Positions 19,508-31,068 of a DNA stretch of 60,770 nucleotides are shown here, in pieces. Source of the DNA: Rossellomorea aquimaris (lineage in GTDB: Bacteria > Bacillota > Bacilli > Bacillales > Bacillaceae_B); NCBI RefSeq assembly GCF_008180865.1, contig NZ_VTEX01000008.1:1-60770 (forward strand), written 5' to 3'. How positions within the stretch are numbered: position 1 is the stretch's first letter; every line of letters begins with the position of its first letter. The position numbers and the translations under genes are program-made. Below the pieces are notes generated by a model. The model saw nothing but the letters and a program-made list of their open reading frames with translations, searched no databases and had not been told where the DNA came from.

Positions 19508-20209
19508 ATGGCAAAAAAAGGTAAAAAGTTTCTTGAAGCTCAAAAGCTTGTAGATCGTACTACAGCTTACTCAGTTGAAGAAGCAATCGAACTAGTTAAG
19601 AAAACAAACTTCGCTAAGTTTGACGCAACGATTGAAGTAGCGTTCCGCTTAGGTGTAGATACTCGTAAAAACGACCAGCAAATCCGCGGAGCAGTTGTAC
19701 TTCCACACGGAACTGGTAAAACTCAAAAGGTTCTTGTATTCGCTAAAGGCGATAAAGCAAAAGAAGCAGAAGCTGCTGGCGCTGATTTCGTAGGTGATGC
19801 AGAACTTATCAACAAAATCAACCAAGGTTGGTTCGAGTTCGACGTAATCGTAGCAACTCCGGACATGATGGGTGAAGTTGGTAAACTTGGTCGTGTATTA
19901 GGACCTAAAGGTTTAATGCCAAACCCTAAAACTGGAACAGTTACATTCGACGTAACGAAAGCTGTTAATGAAATCAAAGCAGGTAAAGTTGAGTACCGTG
20001 CTGACAAATCAGGTAACGTTCATGTTCCTGTTGGAAAGATTTCATTCGACAACGACAAGCTTGTTGAAAACTTTGCTACAATGTATGAAACAATGCTTAA
20101 AGTTAAACCTGCTGCTGCAAAAGGAACTTACATGAAAAACGTTTCTGTAACTTCCACTATGGGACCTGGCGTTAAAGTCGATCCTTCATCTTTCGCAGTT
20201 AAGGCATAA
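19508..20209 (+). CDS. rplA: 50S ribosomal protein L1
   Basis: 233 aa. L1 forms the mobile stalk at the E site. The two-domain L1 fold is represented by [28 protein letters not shown] and [15 protein letters not shown] (the signature). ATG 19508 follows AGGAGGAAATATAAA and matches homologues; an in-frame extension to 19412 would run through the intergenic hairpin and is rejected. Confidence 0.97.
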   Translation: MAKKGKKFLEAQKLVDRTTAYSVEEAIELVKKTNFAKFDATIEVAFRLGVDTRKNDQQIRGAVVLPHGTGKTQKVLVFAKGDKAKEAEAAGADFVGDAELINKINQGWFEFDVIVATPDMMGEVGKLGRVLGPKGLMPNPKTGTVTFDVTKAVNEIKAGKVEYRADKSGNVHVPVGKISFDNDKLVENFATMYETMLKVKPAAAKGTYMKNVSVTSTMGPGVKVDPSSFAVKA

Positions 20210-20216
20210 TTTGGTA

Positions 20217-20245
20217 TTGACTTACTAGGGACTAGTGATTATAAT
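20217..20245 (+). promoter_or_regulatory. Sigma-A promoter of rplJ-rplL
   Basis: TTGACT (20217-20222) and TATAAT (20240-20245), 17-bp spacer, positioned 8 bp after the rplA stop. It starts the L10-leader transcript. Confidence 0.85.
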
Positions 20246-20251
20246 TAGTTC

Positions 20252-20398
20252 TGTTGTTAAAAAACGAATACATTTGTACCGTAGACAGTAGGTGCTCGTT
20301 AAGAGCTTAATGCCCTGCCGAGGTAATTGCGATAAAATAACCGCTTATAGCGTGTTTGCAATGCCCTTATGTCTACCTTGATATAAGGGCATTTTTTA
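20252..20398 (+). promoter_or_regulatory. L10 leader (ribosomal protein L10-L12 autoregulation element)
   Basis: The stretch holds the conserved L10-leader sequence (GTAGACAGTAGGTGC, then TTAATGCCCTGCCGAGGTAA). It ends in a strong terminator: AATGCCCTTAT (20360-20370) pairs with ATAAGGGCATT (20383-20393), then TTTT. In the known mechanism the L10-L12 complex binds the leader and favours termination, so excess L10 lowers its own synthesis. ATG of rplJ follows 50 nt later. Confidence 0.88.
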
Positions 20399-20447
20399 TT
20401 GGATGACGGTATAAATGTTCATCAGTCAATCTACAGGAGGTGTAATG

Positions 20448-20948
20448 ATGAGCAGCATTCTAGAACAAAAGAAACATATCGTTGGAGAAATCTCTGACAA
20501 GCTAAAAAACAGCGTATCTACAATCGTTGTAGATTACCGCGGTCTTGATGTTTCCGAAGTAACTGAGCTTCGTAAACAACTCCGTGAAGCTGGCATCGAC
20601 TTCAAAGTGTACAAAAACACTATGGTACGTCGTGCGGCTGAAGAAGCTGGTCTTGAAGGGTTAAACGAATTCCTAACTGGTCCTAACGCAATCGCGTTCA
20701 GCAGTGAAGAAGTAGTTGCACCTGCAAAGATTCTTAACAGCTTTGCTAAAGAACACGAAGCGCTTGAAATCAAAGCGGGTGTCATCGAAGGAACAATCAC
20801 TTCAGTTGAGGATGTTAAAGCAATCGCTGAACTTCCAAGCCGCGAAGGACTTCTTTCTATGCTACTCAGCGTGCTTCAAGCACCAATGCGCAACTTCGCA
20901 TTGGCAACAAAAGCCGTTGCAGATCAAAAAGAAGAGCAAGGCGCGTAA
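20448..20948 (+). CDS. rplJ: 50S ribosomal protein L10
   Basis: 166 aa, family length. It anchors L7/L12 dimers to the stalk base. [20 protein letters not shown] and [11 protein letters not shown] are signatures of the rRNA-binding domain; the C-terminal helix ([20 protein letters not shown]) is the L12-binding spine. ATG 20448 is favoured over ATG 20445 because AGGAGG is 7-8 nt upstream rather than about 4. Regulated by the L10 leader. Confidence 0.96.
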   Translation: MSSILEQKKHIVGEISDKLKNSVSTIVVDYRGLDVSEVTELRKQLREAGIDFKVYKNTMVRRAAEEAGLEGLNEFLTGPNAIAFSSEEVVAPAKILNSFAKEHEALEIKAGVIEGTITSVEDVKAIAELPSREGLLSMLLSVLQAPMRNFALATKAVADQKEEQGA

Positions 20949-21005
20949 GTTAAAGCAAGTCGTTTAAATAAAAATTAAGCACACATTACAAGGAGGAAAT
21001 TTAAA

Positions 21006-21365
21006 ATGAGTAAAGAGCAAATCATTGACGCGATTAAAGAAATGTCAGTTCTTGAATTAAATGATCTAGTTAAAGCAATCGAAGAAGAATTCGGAGTAAC
21101 TGCTGCTGCACCTGTAGCTGTAGCTGCTGGTGGCGGAGAAGCTGCTGCAGAAAAAACTGAATTCGACGTAATCCTTGAGAGCGCTGGATCTCAAAAAATC
21201 AAAGTTATCAAAGTTGTTCGTGAAATCACAGGTCTTGGCCTTAAAGAAGCGAAAGAAGTTGTTGATAACACTCCAAAAGCTCTTAAAGAGGGTATTTCTA
21301 AAGAGGAAGCTGAAGAACTTAAAGCTAAACTTGAAGAAGTTGGAGCTGGCGTAGAAGTTAAGTAA
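21006..21365 (+). CDS. rplL: 50S ribosomal protein L7/L12
   Basis: 119 aa acidic stalk protein. An N-terminal dimerisation helix, an Ala/Gly-rich hinge ([17 protein letters not shown]) and the C-terminal factor-binding domain ([21 protein letters not shown]) are evident. It recruits translational GTPases such as EF-G and EF-Tu. Second gene of the L10 operon; AAGGAGGAAA precedes the ATG. Confidence 0.97.
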   Translation: MSKEQIIDAIKEMSVLELNDLVKAIEEEFGVTAAAPVAVAAGGGEAAAEKTEFDVILESAGSQKIKVIKVVREITGLGLKEAKEVVDNTPKALKEGISKEEAEELKAKLEEVGAGVEVK

Positions 21366-21381
21366 TGATTGTATAGATGAA

Positions 21382-21410
21382 AAGCTCGCTATATTTGGCG
21401 GGCTTTTTTC
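21382..21410 (+). terminator. Terminator after rplL
   Basis: AGCTCGC pairs with GCGGGCT (one wobble) around a short AT-rich loop, followed by six T. It closes the rplJ-rplL unit. Confidence 0.8.
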
Positions 21411-21521
21411 TTGTCTGGCTTCTAACGGAATATAAACATGGATGTTTATCGTCGGTTATCTTCAGTTCTGTTGGGAATGATGATTACTAGACGATTTGTA
21501 AGAATGGATGGAGATGATATA

Positions 21522-22130
21522 ATGACCAATCACTATTATTCTCATAACCCTGATGTAGAGAGTAACCCCCAAACGATTACCTTCGAGTTGAGAGGGCATG
21601 CATTCCGTTTCAAAACGGATCAAGGTGTTTTCTCGAAGAAGGAAGTTGACTTTGGTTCAAGAGCTTTGATTGAAACGTTTGAATTGCCTGGCGTAACGGG
21701 TCCGTTACTGGATGTCGGTTGTGGGTATGGTCCAATCGGTTTGTCTTTAGCGAAAGAAAATGATGATCGTATCGTTCATATGATTGATGTAAATGAGAGA
21801 GCGTTGTCTTTAGCGAAAGAAAATGCTAGAGGGAATAAAGTTCAAAACGTGAGCATCTATCAAAGTGACCGATATACGAATGTCGTTGAAACGGAATTTG
21901 CGGCCGTATTAACGAACCCGCCGATAAGAGCAGGGAAAGAAACGGTTCATTCGATTCTTGAAAGTAGTTATGACTATCTGAAGGAAAATGGTGAATTGTG
22001 GGTCGTTATTCAGAAGAAACAAGGTGCTCCGTCTGCCATGGATAAAATGGAAGAATTGTTTTCAAATGTAGAAATTGTCGCTAGAAAAAAGGGATACTAC
22101 ATCTTGAAATCGGTAAAAGAAATCCGTTGA
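21522..22130 (+). CDS. ybxB: Class I SAM-dependent methyltransferase, RsmC-like (YbxB)
   Basis: 202 aa. SAM-binding motif I LLDVGCGYGPIGLSLA and motif IV LTNPPIRAG (NPPY-like) identify a small RsmC/RlmG-type nucleic-acid methyltransferase. Family members methylate guanine in 16S rRNA; the target here is not certain. ATG 21522 follows GGAGATGAT and matches homologues starting before the HYYS motif. Its position between rplL and rpoB is conserved in Bacillus. Confidence 0.88.
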   Translation: MTNHYYSHNPDVESNPQTITFELRGHAFRFKTDQGVFSKKEVDFGSRALIETFELPGVTGPLLDVGCGYGPIGLSLAKENDDRIVHMIDVNERALSLAKENARGNKVQNVSIYQSDRYTNVVETEFAAVLTNPPIRAGKETVHSILESSYDYLKENGELWVVIQKKQGAPSAMDKMEELFSNVEIVARKKGYYILKSVKEIR

Positions 22131-22155
22131 CGTAGCTTTACTGCTATGATAACAT
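22127..22155 (+). promoter_or_regulatory. Candidate promoter of rpoB-rpoC
   Basis: TTGACG (22127-22132) overlaps the ybxB stop. At 17 bp the -10 is TAACAT, preceded by TGA (extended -10). It leaves a leader of about 200 nt before rpoB that contains a terminator-like hairpin. Confidence 0.6.
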
Positions 22156-22257
22156 TATAAAATGCAAAAATATTATTTTCCGGTATTATGTCCATATGTA
22201 TACATATTGGATAAATTGGAAAAGATTATAAAATAATAGTTCGTCATTTGAAAATGA

Positions 22258-22288
22258 GGTTTTATCATTAAAACCCTTTTTCTTTTTG
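22258..22288 (+). terminator. Terminator or attenuator in the rpoB leader
   Basis: GGTTTTA pairs with TAAAACC around TCAT, then a C and a T-rich run (CTTTTTCTTTTT). It can end ybxB transcripts and, because the rpoB promoter candidate lies upstream, may also attenuate rpoBC. Confidence 0.65.
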
Positions 22289-22362
22289 TCTTGTGTAGAG
22301 TAGCATTCCTACTTGAAGGCATATAGACACAACCAAAACGCTTGATTTGAGGGGTGAATCAG

Positions 22363-25300
22363 TTGACAGGTCAACTAGTTCAGTATGGACGACACCGCCA
22401 ACGCAGAAGTTTTGCGCGTATCAGTGAAGTTTTAGAATTACCGAATTTAATCGAAATTCAAACTTCCTCGTATCAATGGTTTCTTGATGAGGGGTTAAGA
22501 GAAATGTTCCGTGACATTTCTCCGATTGAGGACTTCACTGGTAATCTCTCTTTGGAATTTATTGACTATAGTCTGGGAGAGCCAAAGTACTCGGTGGAAG
22601 AATCAAAGGAAAGAGATGTTACTTACTCTGCACCGCTTAGAGTGAAAGTCCGTCTTGTGAACAAGGAAACAGGAGAAGTGAAAGATCAAGACGTATTTAT
22701 GGGTGACTTCCCATTAATGACAGACACAGGTACTTTTGTCATTAATGGTGCTGAGCGCGTTATCGTATCTCAGCTAGTACGTTCACCTAGTGTTTACTTT
22801 AGCGGAAAAGTAGATAAGAACGGAAAGAAAGGGTTTACTGCTACCGTTATACCAAACCGCGGAGCTTGGCTTGAGTATGAAACAGATGCGAAAGATGTTG
22901 TATATGTGCGAATTGATCGAACTCGCAAACTACCGGTAACGGTTCTTTTACGTGCCCTTGGGTTTGGCTCTGATCAAGAAATCATCGATTTGATCGGTGA
23001 TAATGAGTACATTCGTAACACGCTCGAGAAAGACAACACGGAAGGTATCGACAAAGCATTGCTCGAGATTTACGAGCGTCTGCGTCCAGGAGAGCCTCCT
23101 ACAGTAGAAAATGCTAAAAGTTTACTCGTTTCTCGTTTCTTTGATCCTAAGCGTTATGACTTAGCAAACGTTGGACGTTACAAAATGAACAAAAAGCTTC
23201 ACATTAAGAACCGTTTATTCGGTCAAACTCTAGCAGAAACTCTAGCAGATCCGGAAACGGGTGAGATTCTGGCGGAGAAAGGCACGGTTCTTGATCGCCG
23301 CGCTCTGGATAAGGTTATTCCTTATTTAGAAAATGGCATCGGGTTTAAAAACTACCAACAGTCTGGTGGCGTGTTAGAAGAAGACGTCGTTCTTCAATCT
23401 ATCAAAATCTATTCTCCTAACGAAGAGGGAGAATTTGAGATTAATGTCATCAGCAATGCGTATGTTGAAGAAGAGGTTAAGTACATTACACCTGCAGATA
23501 TCATCTCTTCTATTTCTTACTTCTTTAACTTATTACATGGAGTAGGACTAACGGATGATATTGACCATTTAGGTAACCGTCGTTTACGTTCGGTGGGTGA
23601 ATTGCTTCAAAACCAATTCCGTATCGGTTTATCACGTATGGAGCGTGTTGTTCGTGAAAGAATGTCCATTCAGGACACGAACACGATCACACCTCAGCAA
23701 CTAATCAACATCCGTCCGGTAATCGCATCAATTAAAGAGTTCTTTGGAAGCTCTCAATTGTCTCAATTTATGGATCAAACGAATCCTCTTGCAGAATTAA
23801 CGCACAAACGTCGTCTTTCTGCTTTAGGACCTGGTGGATTAACGCGTGAACGTGCAGGATTCGAAGTACGTGACGTACATTACTCCCACTATGGTCGTAT
23901 GTGTCCGATTGAAACGCCTGAGGGACCAAACATCGGACTGATCAACTCACTTTCTTCATTTGCGAAAGTGAATAAATTCGGCTTTATCGAAACGCCGTAT
24001 CGTCGTGTTGACCCTGATTCAGGGAAAGTAACCGATCGCATCGATTACTTGACGGCAGACGAAGAAGATAACTATGTAGTGGCACAAGCAAACGCGCGTC
24101 TTGGTGATGACGGAGCATTCCTTGATGAAGAAGTCATCGCTCGTTTCCGTGGAGAAAACACGGTTATCAAACGTGAACGTCTGGACTACATGGATGTATC
24201 TCCTAAACAAGTAGTATCAGCTGCGACAGCATGTATTCCTTTCTTGGAGAACGATGACTCTAACCGTGCTCTTATGGGAGCGAACATGCAGCGTCAAGCA
24301 GTTCCTTTAATGAATCCGGAATCACCGATTGTCGGAACGGGTATGGAACACGTATCTGCGAAAGACTCTGGTGCAGCTGTGATTTGTAAATATGAAGGTA
24401 TTGTAGAAAAGGTTGAAGCGAAACAAGTTTGGGTACGTCGTGTGAAAGAAATCGACGGTCAAGAAGTAAAAGGTGACCTCGATAAATATCGTATGCAAAA
24501 ATTCATCCGTTCTAACCAGGGTACATGTTACAACCAGCGTCCGATCGTAAGTGAAGGTGACCGCGTAGTTAAAGGAGAAATCCTTGCTGATGGTCCTTCA
24601 ATGGAAAAAGGAGAACTTGCCTTAGGACGTAACGTAATGGTTGGATTCATGACTTGGGACGGTTACAACTATGAAGATGCGATCATCATGAGTGAACGTC
24701 TTGTAAAAGACGATGTATATACTTCAATTCATATTGAAGAATATGAGTCTGAATCCCGTGATACGAAATTAGGACCTGAAGAAATCACTCGTGATATTCC
24801 AAACGTTGGTGAAGATGCACTTCGCAATCTTGATGAGCGTGGAATCATCCGCATCGGTGCTGAAGTAAAAGATGGCGACTTACTTGTCGGTAAAGTAACG
24901 CCTAAGGGTGTAACGGAGTTGACTGCTGAAGAACGCCTGTTACATGCAATCTTCGGTGAGAAAGCTCGTGAGGTCCGGGATACATCTCTTCGTGTACCAC
25001 ATGGTGGGGGAGGAATCATCCTCGATGTCAAAGTCTTCAATCGTGAAGACGGCGATGAATTACCACCAGGTGTTAACCAGCTTGTACGTGTATACATCGT
25101 TCAGAAGCGTAAAATTTCTGAAGGTGACAAAATGGCTGGTCGTCACGGTAACAAAGGTGTTATCTCAAGAATCCTTCCTGAAGAAGACATGCCGTTCTTG
25201 CCGGACGGTACACCGATCGATATCATGTTGAACCCATTAGGGGTACCATCACGTATGAATATCGGACAGGTGCTTGAACTTCATTTAGGTATGGCAGCAA

Positions 25301-25920
25301 GATACCTTGGTGTACATGTCGCTTCACCGGTATTTGATGGAGCGCGTGAAGAAGACGTATGGGCAACCATCGAAGAAGCCGGTATGGCACGTGATGCGAA
25401 AACCGTTCTTTATGATGGTAGAACAGGTGAACCGTTTGATAACCGTGTATCAGTAGGGATCATGTATATGATCAAACTTGCTCACATGGTCGATGACAAA
25501 CTTCACGCACGATCAACAGGTCCTTATTCACTTGTTACGCAGCAACCGTTGGGTGGTAAAGCTCAATTCGGTGGACAGCGTTTCGGTGAAATGGAGGTAT
25601 GGGCACTAGAAGCTTATGGTGCTGCTTACACTCTGCAAGAAATTCTGACGGTTAAGTCTGATGACGTTGTGGGTCGTGTGAAAACATACGAAGCCATTGT
25701 CAAAGGTGAAAACGTTCCTGAACCGGGAGTTCCGGAATCATTCAAGGTTCTGATCAAAGAACTTCAAAGTTTAGGTATGGATGTTAAGATCCTCTCTAGT
25801 AACGAAGAAGAAATTGAAATGCGTGACTTAGAGGACGAAGAAGAAGTACAACAAGCAGACACGCTAAATATCTCTGAATCTAATGCACAAGAATCACAGA
25901 CAGTAGGGTCAAAAGAATAA
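22363..25920 (+). CDS. rpoB: RpoB, RNA polymerase beta subunit
   Basis: 1185 aa. The protrusion, lobe, fork, flap and hybrid-binding regions can be followed by conserved blocks. The rifampicin region reads [20 protein letters not shown] then RLSALGPGG, with the sensitive-type residues at the usual positions. The C-terminal block [20 protein letters not shown] is present, and the tail is acidic. TTG 22363 is the start: GAGGGGTGA lies 6 nt upstream and homologues begin M-T-G-Q-L; the GTG at 22354 overlaps that Shine-Dalgarno. Confidence 0.98.
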   Translation: MTGQLVQYGRHRQRRSFARISEVLELPNLIEIQTSSYQWFLDEGLREMFRDISPIEDFTGNLSLEFIDYSLGEPKYSVEESKERDVTYSAPLRVKVRLVNKETGEVKDQDVFMGDFPLMTDTGTFVINGAERVIVSQLVRSPSVYFSGKVDKNGKKGFTATVIPNRGAWLEYETDAKDVVYVRIDRTRKLPVTVLLRALGFGSDQEIIDLIGDNEYIRNTLEKDNTEGIDKALLEIYERLRPGEPPTVENAKSLLVSRFFDPKRYDLANVGRYKMNKKLHIKNRLFGQTLAETLADPETGEILAEKGTVLDRRALDKVIPYLENGIGFKNYQQSGGVLEEDVVLQSIKIYSPNEEGEFEINVISNAYVEEEVKYITPADIISSISYFFNLLHGVGLTDDIDHLGNRRLRSVGELLQNQFRIGLSRMERVVRERMSIQDTNTITPQQLINIRPVIASIKEFFGSSQLSQFMDQTNPLAELTHKRRLSALGPGGLTRERAGFEVRDVHYSHYGRMCPIETPEGPNIGLINSLSSFAKVNKFGFIETPYRRVDPDSGKVTDRIDYLTADEEDNYVVAQANARLGDDGAFLDEEVIARFRGENTVIKRERLDYMDVSPKQVVSAATACIPFLENDDSNRALMGANMQRQAVPLMNPESPIVGTGMEHVSAKDSGAAVICKYEGIVEKVEAKQVWVRRVKEIDGQEVKGDLDKYRMQKFIRSNQGTCYNQRPIVSEGDRVVKGEILADGPSMEKGELALGRNVMVGFMTWDGYNYEDAIIMSERLVKDDVYTSIHIEEYESESRDTKLGPEEITRDIPNVGEDALRNLDERGIIRIGAEVKDGDLLVGKVTPKGVTELTAEERLLHAIFGEKAREVRDTSLRVPHGGGGIILDVKVFNREDGDELPPGVNQLVRVYIVQKRKISEGDKMAGRHGNKGVISRILPEEDMPFLPDGTPIDIMLNPLGVPSRMNIGQVLELHLGMAARYLGVHVASPVFDGAREEDVWATIEEAGMARDAKTVLYDGRTGEPFDNRVSVGIMYMIKLAHMVDDKLHARSTGPYSLVTQQPLGGKAQFGGQRFGEMEVWALEAYGAAYTLQEILTVKSDDVVGRVKTYEAIVKGENVPEPGVPESFKVLIKELQSLGMDVKILSSNEEEIEMRDLEDEEEVQQADTLNISESNAQESQTVGSKE

Positions 25921-25971
25921 ATTTAGAGCAATTAGGGTTAGAGCCTGTAGATTAAAAGGGAGGTAGGCCCC

Positions 25972-28900
25972 TTGCTAGATGTAAATAATTTTGAGTATAT
26001 GAAAATTGGTTTAGCTTCCCCCGATAAGATCCGTTCGTGGTCTTTCGGGGAGGTTAAAAAACCTGAAACGATTAACTATCGTACATTAAAACCTGAAAAA
26101 GACGGTTTGTTCTGTGAACGTATCTTCGGTCCTACGAAGGACTGGGAATGTCACTGTGGAAAATACAAGCGTGTCCGTTATAAAGGCGTCGTTTGTGACC
26201 GCTGTGGTGTTGAAGTAACAAAAGCTAAAGTTCGCCGTGAACGTATGGGTCACATTGAACTGGCTGCCCCTGTATCCCACATCTGGTACTTCAAAGGAAT
26301 CCCAAGCCGTATGGGACTTGTTTTAGACATGTCTCCCCGCGCTTTGGAAGAAGTTATTTACTTCGCTTCCTATGTTGTAACAGAACCGGGTGACACGGCT
26401 CTGGAAAGAAAGCAACTTCTATCTGAGAAAGAGTACCGTGCGTATCGTGAGAAATACGGAGTTAAATTCCAAGCTGCAATGGGAGCTGAAGCGATTAAAA
26501 AGCTTCTGCAGGACATTGACCTAGATAAAGAAGCTGATTTCCTTAAAGAAGAACTGAAAACAGCTCAAGGTCAACGACGTACCCGTGCAATCAAACGTTT
26601 AGAAGTAGTGGAATCTTTCAGAAACTCAGGAAATGATCCGGATTGGATGATTCTTGATGTACTGCCTGTCATTCCTCCAGAGCTTCGCCCGATGGTTCAG
26701 CTTGACGGTGGACGCTTTGCAACTTCTGACTTAAATGATTTATATCGTCGTGTTATTAACCGTAATAACCGTTTGAAGCGTTTATTGGACCTTGGTGCTC
26801 CAAGTATCATCGTTCAAAACGAGAAGCGTATGCTTCAAGAAGCAGTCGACGCTTTAATTGATAATGGCCGCCGCGGCCGTCCAGTTACTGGACCAGGTAA
26901 CCGTCCATTAAAATCCCTTTCACATATGCTTAAAGGGAAGCAAGGTCGTTTCCGTCAGAACCTTCTTGGTAAACGTGTTGACTATTCAGGCCGTTCTGTA
27001 ATCGTCGTTGGACCTAACCTTAAGATGTATCAATGTGGTCTTCCTAAAGAAATGGCTCTTGAGTTATTCAAACCATTTGTTATGAAAGAACTTGTTGAAA
27101 AAGGATTGGCTCACAACATTAAGAGTGCAAAACGCAAGATCGAACGCGTTCAACCGGAAGTATGGGATGTATTAGAAGGGGTTATTAAAGAACATCCAGT
27201 TCTCTTAAACCGTGCACCTACTCTTCACAGACTTGGTATTCAAGCATTTGAACCAACTCTAGTCGAAGGTAGAGCGATCCGTCTTCACCCACTTGTATGT
27301 ACTGCATACAACGCGGATTTTGATGGTGACCAAATGGCGGTTCACGTACCTCTATCTTCTGAAGCACAAGCTGAAGCACGCATGCTGATGCTTGCTGCCC
27401 AAAACATCCTTAATCCGAAAGACGGTAAGCCAGTTGTTACTCCGTCCCAGGATATGGTATTAGGTAACTATTACCTGACACTTGAACGTGAAAATGCTGT
27501 TGGTGAAGGTATGATCTTCAATGATGCAAATGAAGTCATTCTTGCATATCAAAATGGTTATGTTCACTTGCATACCCGTATTGCGATCCATGCCAGCACC
27601 ATCAATAACAAAACGTTCACAGAAAAGCAAAATAAACAATTATTATTAACAACGGTAGGTAAAGTAATCTTTAACGAGATCTTACCTGATACATTCCCGT
27701 TCATTAACGAACCAACAAGAACGAACTTGGAAGTAGCTACTCCTGAGAACTACTTTGTTAATCCGTCAACGGACGTTAAAGAAGTATTCCAAAACCGTGA
27801 GTTAATCAACCCGTTCAAAAAAGGATTCTTAGGGAATATCATTGCGGAAGTATTCAAGAAGTTTGCTATCACAGAAACGTCCCGTATGCTTGATAAGATG
27901 AAAGACTTAGGATTCAAATACTCTACCAAAGCCGGTATTACGGTTGGTATCGCAGATATCGTCGTACTAGCGGAAAAAGAAGAAATCTTAATCGAAGCAC
28001 AAAGTAAAGTAGACAACGTATTAAAACAATTTAAACGTGGTCTTATTACAGAAGATGAAAGATACGATCGTGTTATCTCAATCTGGAGTGCTGCGAAAGA
28101 TACGATTCAAGGTAAATTAATGGCGACACTCGATAAACGCAACCCGATCTTCATGATGAGTGACTCAGGTGCCCGTGGTAACGCATCTAACTTTACTCAG
28201 CTTGCTGGTATGCGTGGACTGATGGCCAACCCGGCTGGTCGTATCATTGAGTTACCGATCAAATCAAGTTTCCGTGAAGGTTTAACGGTTCTTGAGTACT
28301 TTATCTCTACACATGGTGCCCGTAAAGGTCTTGCCGATACTGCACTGAAAACAGCTGACTCAGGTTACCTGACACGTCGTCTTGTTGATGTGGCCCAGGA
28401 TGTAATCGTTCGTGAAGAAGACTGTGGAACAGACAGAGGCCTACTTGTAGGATCCATTAAAGAGGGTACAGAAATCATCGAGCCTCTTGAAGAACGTTTA
28501 CTTGGTCGTTACTCACGTAAAACATTACGTCATCCTGAGACAGATGAAATCATCATCACAGAAAATCAGCTGATCACAGAAGACTTAGCTAAGACGATCA
28601 TTGATGCTGGTGTCGAACATGTTTCGATCCGTTCTGCTTTCACATGTAACACTAGACATGGTGTATGTGAGAAATGTTACGGAACGAACCTGGCAACAGG
28701 ACAAAAAGTCGAAGTAGGGGAAGCTGTGGGAATCATCGCTGCTCAATCCATCGGGGAACCGGGTACTCAGTTAACGATGCGTACGTTCCATACTGGTGGG
28801 GTTGCAGGAGACGATATCACTCAAGGTTTACCGCGTATCCAAGAGATCTTCGAAGCGCGTAATCCTAAAGGTCAAGCCGTTATTTCTGAAATCGATGGTG

Positions 28901-29571
28901 TAATTACTTCCATTAGTGAAGGAAAAGATCGTCAGTACGAAATTACCGTTCAAGGTGATGTGGAAACGAGAAGTTACACAGCTCCTTACACAGCTCGCTT
29001 GAAATTCGCTGTGAATGATAAAGTAGTACGCGGTCAGGAAATCACTGAAGGTTCAATCGATCCAAAAGAACTTCTTAAAGTGCGTGATGTGTCAGCCGTT
29101 CAAGAATACTTGCTGCGTGAGGTACAAAAAGTATACCGTATGCAAGGGGTTGAAATCGGCGACAAACACGTTGAGGTTATGGTTCGTCAAATGTTACGCA
29201 AGGTTCGTGTTATTGATGCTGGTGAATCAGAGGTACTACCTGGTACTCTTATGGACATCCATCAATTCAGAGATGCGAACGAAAAAGCTCTATTTGGCGG
29301 AAAACTTCCGGCAACAGGACGTCCTGTACTGCTCGGAATCACCAAAGCTTCACTTGAAACGGACTCCTTCCTATCAGCAGCATCGTTCCAGGAAACAACT
29401 CGTGTGTTAACGGACGCTGCCATTAAAGGAAAACGTGATGAGTTACTTGGATTGAAAGAAAATGTTATCATCGGTAAATTGGTTCCTGCCGGTACAGGTA
29501 TGCAACGTTACCGCAAGGCAGAGCCGGTATTAGCAGAAGATACTAGTGAAGAAACAGTAACAGTAGAGTAA
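25972..29571 (+). CDS. rpoC: RpoC, RNA polymerase beta' subunit
   Basis: 1199 aa. N-terminal zinc ribbon Cys60/Cys62/Cys75/Cys78, the catalytic NADFDGDQM loop that holds the active-site magnesium, the bridge/trigger-loop region ([16 protein letters not shown]) and a second zinc site with [16 protein letters not shown] 25972 follows GGGAGGTAGG and gives [10 protein letters not shown] as in relatives. It sits 51 nt after rpoB in one transcript. Confidence 0.98.
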   Translation: MLDVNNFEYMKIGLASPDKIRSWSFGEVKKPETINYRTLKPEKDGLFCERIFGPTKDWECHCGKYKRVRYKGVVCDRCGVEVTKAKVRRERMGHIELAAPVSHIWYFKGIPSRMGLVLDMSPRALEEVIYFASYVVTEPGDTALERKQLLSEKEYRAYREKYGVKFQAAMGAEAIKKLLQDIDLDKEADFLKEELKTAQGQRRTRAIKRLEVVESFRNSGNDPDWMILDVLPVIPPELRPMVQLDGGRFATSDLNDLYRRVINRNNRLKRLLDLGAPSIIVQNEKRMLQEAVDALIDNGRRGRPVTGPGNRPLKSLSHMLKGKQGRFRQNLLGKRVDYSGRSVIVVGPNLKMYQCGLPKEMALELFKPFVMKELVEKGLAHNIKSAKRKIERVQPEVWDVLEGVIKEHPVLLNRAPTLHRLGIQAFEPTLVEGRAIRLHPLVCTAYNADFDGDQMAVHVPLSSEAQAEARMLMLAAQNILNPKDGKPVVTPSQDMVLGNYYLTLERENAVGEGMIFNDANEVILAYQNGYVHLHTRIAIHASTINNKTFTEKQNKQLLLTTVGKVIFNEILPDTFPFINEPTRTNLEVATPENYFVNPSTDVKEVFQNRELINPFKKGFLGNIIAEVFKKFAITETSRMLDKMKDLGFKYSTKAGITVGIADIVVLAEKEEILIEAQSKVDNVLKQFKRGLITEDERYDRVISIWSAAKDTIQGKLMATLDKRNPIFMMSDSGARGNASNFTQLAGMRGLMANPAGRIIELPIKSSFREGLTVLEYFISTHGARKGLADTALKTADSGYLTRRLVDVAQDVIVREEDCGTDRGLLVGSIKEGTEIIEPLEERLLGRYSRKTLRHPETDEIIITENQLITEDLAKTIIDAGVEHVSIRSAFTCNTRHGVCEKCYGTNLATGQKVEVGEAVGIIAAQSIGEPGTQLTMRTFHTGGVAGDDITQGLPRIQEIFEARNPKGQAVISEIDGVITSISEGKDRQYEITVQGDVETRSYTAPYTARLKFAVNDKVVRGQEITEGSIDPKELLKVRDVSAVQEYLLREVQKVYRMQGVEIGDKHVEVMVRQMLRKVRVIDAGESEVLPGTLMDIHQFRDANEKALFGGKLPATGRPVLLGITKASLETDSFLSAASFQETTRVLTDAAIKGKRDELLGLKENVIIGKLVPAGTGMQRYRKAEPVLAEDTSEETVTVE

Positions 29572-29580
29572 TCTATTTAG

Positions 29581-29637
29581 GCTAACTCTTAGGCGTGTTT
29601 GATTGCTCAAACATAAGCTCTAAGAGTTAGCTTTTAT
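29581..29637 (+). terminator. Terminator after rpoC
   Basis: GCTAACTCTTAG (29581-29592) pairs perfectly with CTAAGAGTTAGC (29620-29631). Inside, TGTTTGA and TCAAACA form a second 7-bp helix around TTGC. The tail is TTTTA, short for a strong terminator, so partial read-through is possible. Confidence 0.75.
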
Positions 29638-29655
29638 AAATCTTTTAAATCTATG

Positions 29656-29684
29656 TTGACATAGAGATTTTAAGATGATAATAT
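29656..29684 (+). promoter_or_regulatory. Sigma-A promoter of ybxF-rpsL-rpsG-fusA
   Basis: TTGACA (29656-29661) and TAATAT (29679-29684), 17-bp spacer, with TGA before the -10. It lies just after the rpoC terminator. Confidence 0.85.
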
Positions 29685-29731
29685 ATTCAAGGTTGCTCCT
29701 ATTAATAACCTGTTACTTTGGAGGATATGAA

Positions 29732-29980
29732 ATGTCTTATGAAAAAGTAGCGCAGGCTAAAGAAATTATTGTAGGAACAAAGCAAGCAGTGAAAGCTCTA
29801 AAAACAGGTCATGTACTAGAGGTTGTTATTGCGGAGGATGCTGATCCCAAAGTTACAGCCAAAGTAGTTCAGGCCGCTATTGATCTTAAAGTACCGGTTA
29901 ACAAAGTGGATTCCATGAAGAAACTTGGTAAATCGTGCGGAATAGATGTTGGAGCAGCAGCTGTTGCGATTATACAGTAA
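29732..29980 (+). CDS. ybxF: YbxF, L7Ae-family kink-turn RNA-binding protein
   Basis: 82 aa. An L7Ae/L30e fold: [18 protein letters not shown], then [14 protein letters not shown] and [20 protein letters not shown]. subtilis YbxF binds kink-turns; its cellular role is unsettled and it is also annotated as ribosomal protein L7Ae-like. ATG 29732 follows GGAGGATATGA. First gene of the str operon transcript; an attenuator-like hairpin separates it from rpsL. Confidence 0.93.
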   Translation: MSYEKVAQAKEIIVGTKQAVKALKTGHVLEVVIAEDADPKVTAKVVQAAIDLKVPVNKVDSMKKLGKSCGIDVGAAAVAIIQ

Positions 29981-30502
<522 letters not shown>

Positions 30503-30546
30503 TAAAAAAATCATAAATTCATTTCTCGTTGAAAGGAGGAAATCAC

Positions 30547-31017
30547 ATGCCACGTAAAGGTCCTGTAGCAAAAAGAGACGTTTTACCTGATCCAATGTAC
30601 AATTCAAAATTAGTTACTCGTTTAATCAACAAAATCATGATTGACGGTAAAAGAGGTAAAGCTCAAAAGAAACTATACGCTGCGTTTGATATCATTAGCG
30701 AGCGTTCAGGTAAAGATGCAATGGAAGTATTCGATGCAGCTCTAAAAAATATCATGCCGGTATTAGAAGTTAAAGCTCGTCGTGTTGGTGGTTCAAACTA
30801 TCAAGTACCTGTAGAGGTGCGTCCAGAGCGTCGTACTACACTAGGTCTTCGTTGGTTAGTAAACTACTCTCGTCTTCGCGGTGAGAAGACAATGGAAGAG
30901 CGTTTAGCTAACGAAATCCTTGATGCAGCTAATAACACTGGAGCTTCTGTTAAGAAGCGTGAAGATACACACAAGATGGCTGAAGCGAACAAAGCGTTTG
31001 CTCACTATCGTTGGTAA
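30547..31017 (+). CDS. rpsG: 30S ribosomal protein S7
   Basis: 156 aa. S7 nucleates assembly of the 30S head and contacts E-site tRNA. The start [19 protein letters not shown] and the beta-hairpin segment [16 protein letters not shown] are characteristic. AAAGGAGGAAATC precedes ATG 30547. In proteobacteria S7 represses this operon through the rpsL-rpsG gap; here the gap is only 44 nt and shows no obvious structure. Confidence 0.97.
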   Translation: MPRKGPVAKRDVLPDPMYNSKLVTRLINKIMIDGKRGKAQKKLYAAFDIISERSGKDAMEVFDAALKNIMPVLEVKARRVGGSNYQVPVEVRPERRTTLGLRWLVNYSRLRGEKTMEERLANEILDAANNTGASVKKREDTHKMAEANKAFAHYRW

Positions 31018-31068
31018 TCTGATCTTAAACAAACAAACCATTCTCATATAAGGAAGGAGAAAGACCGC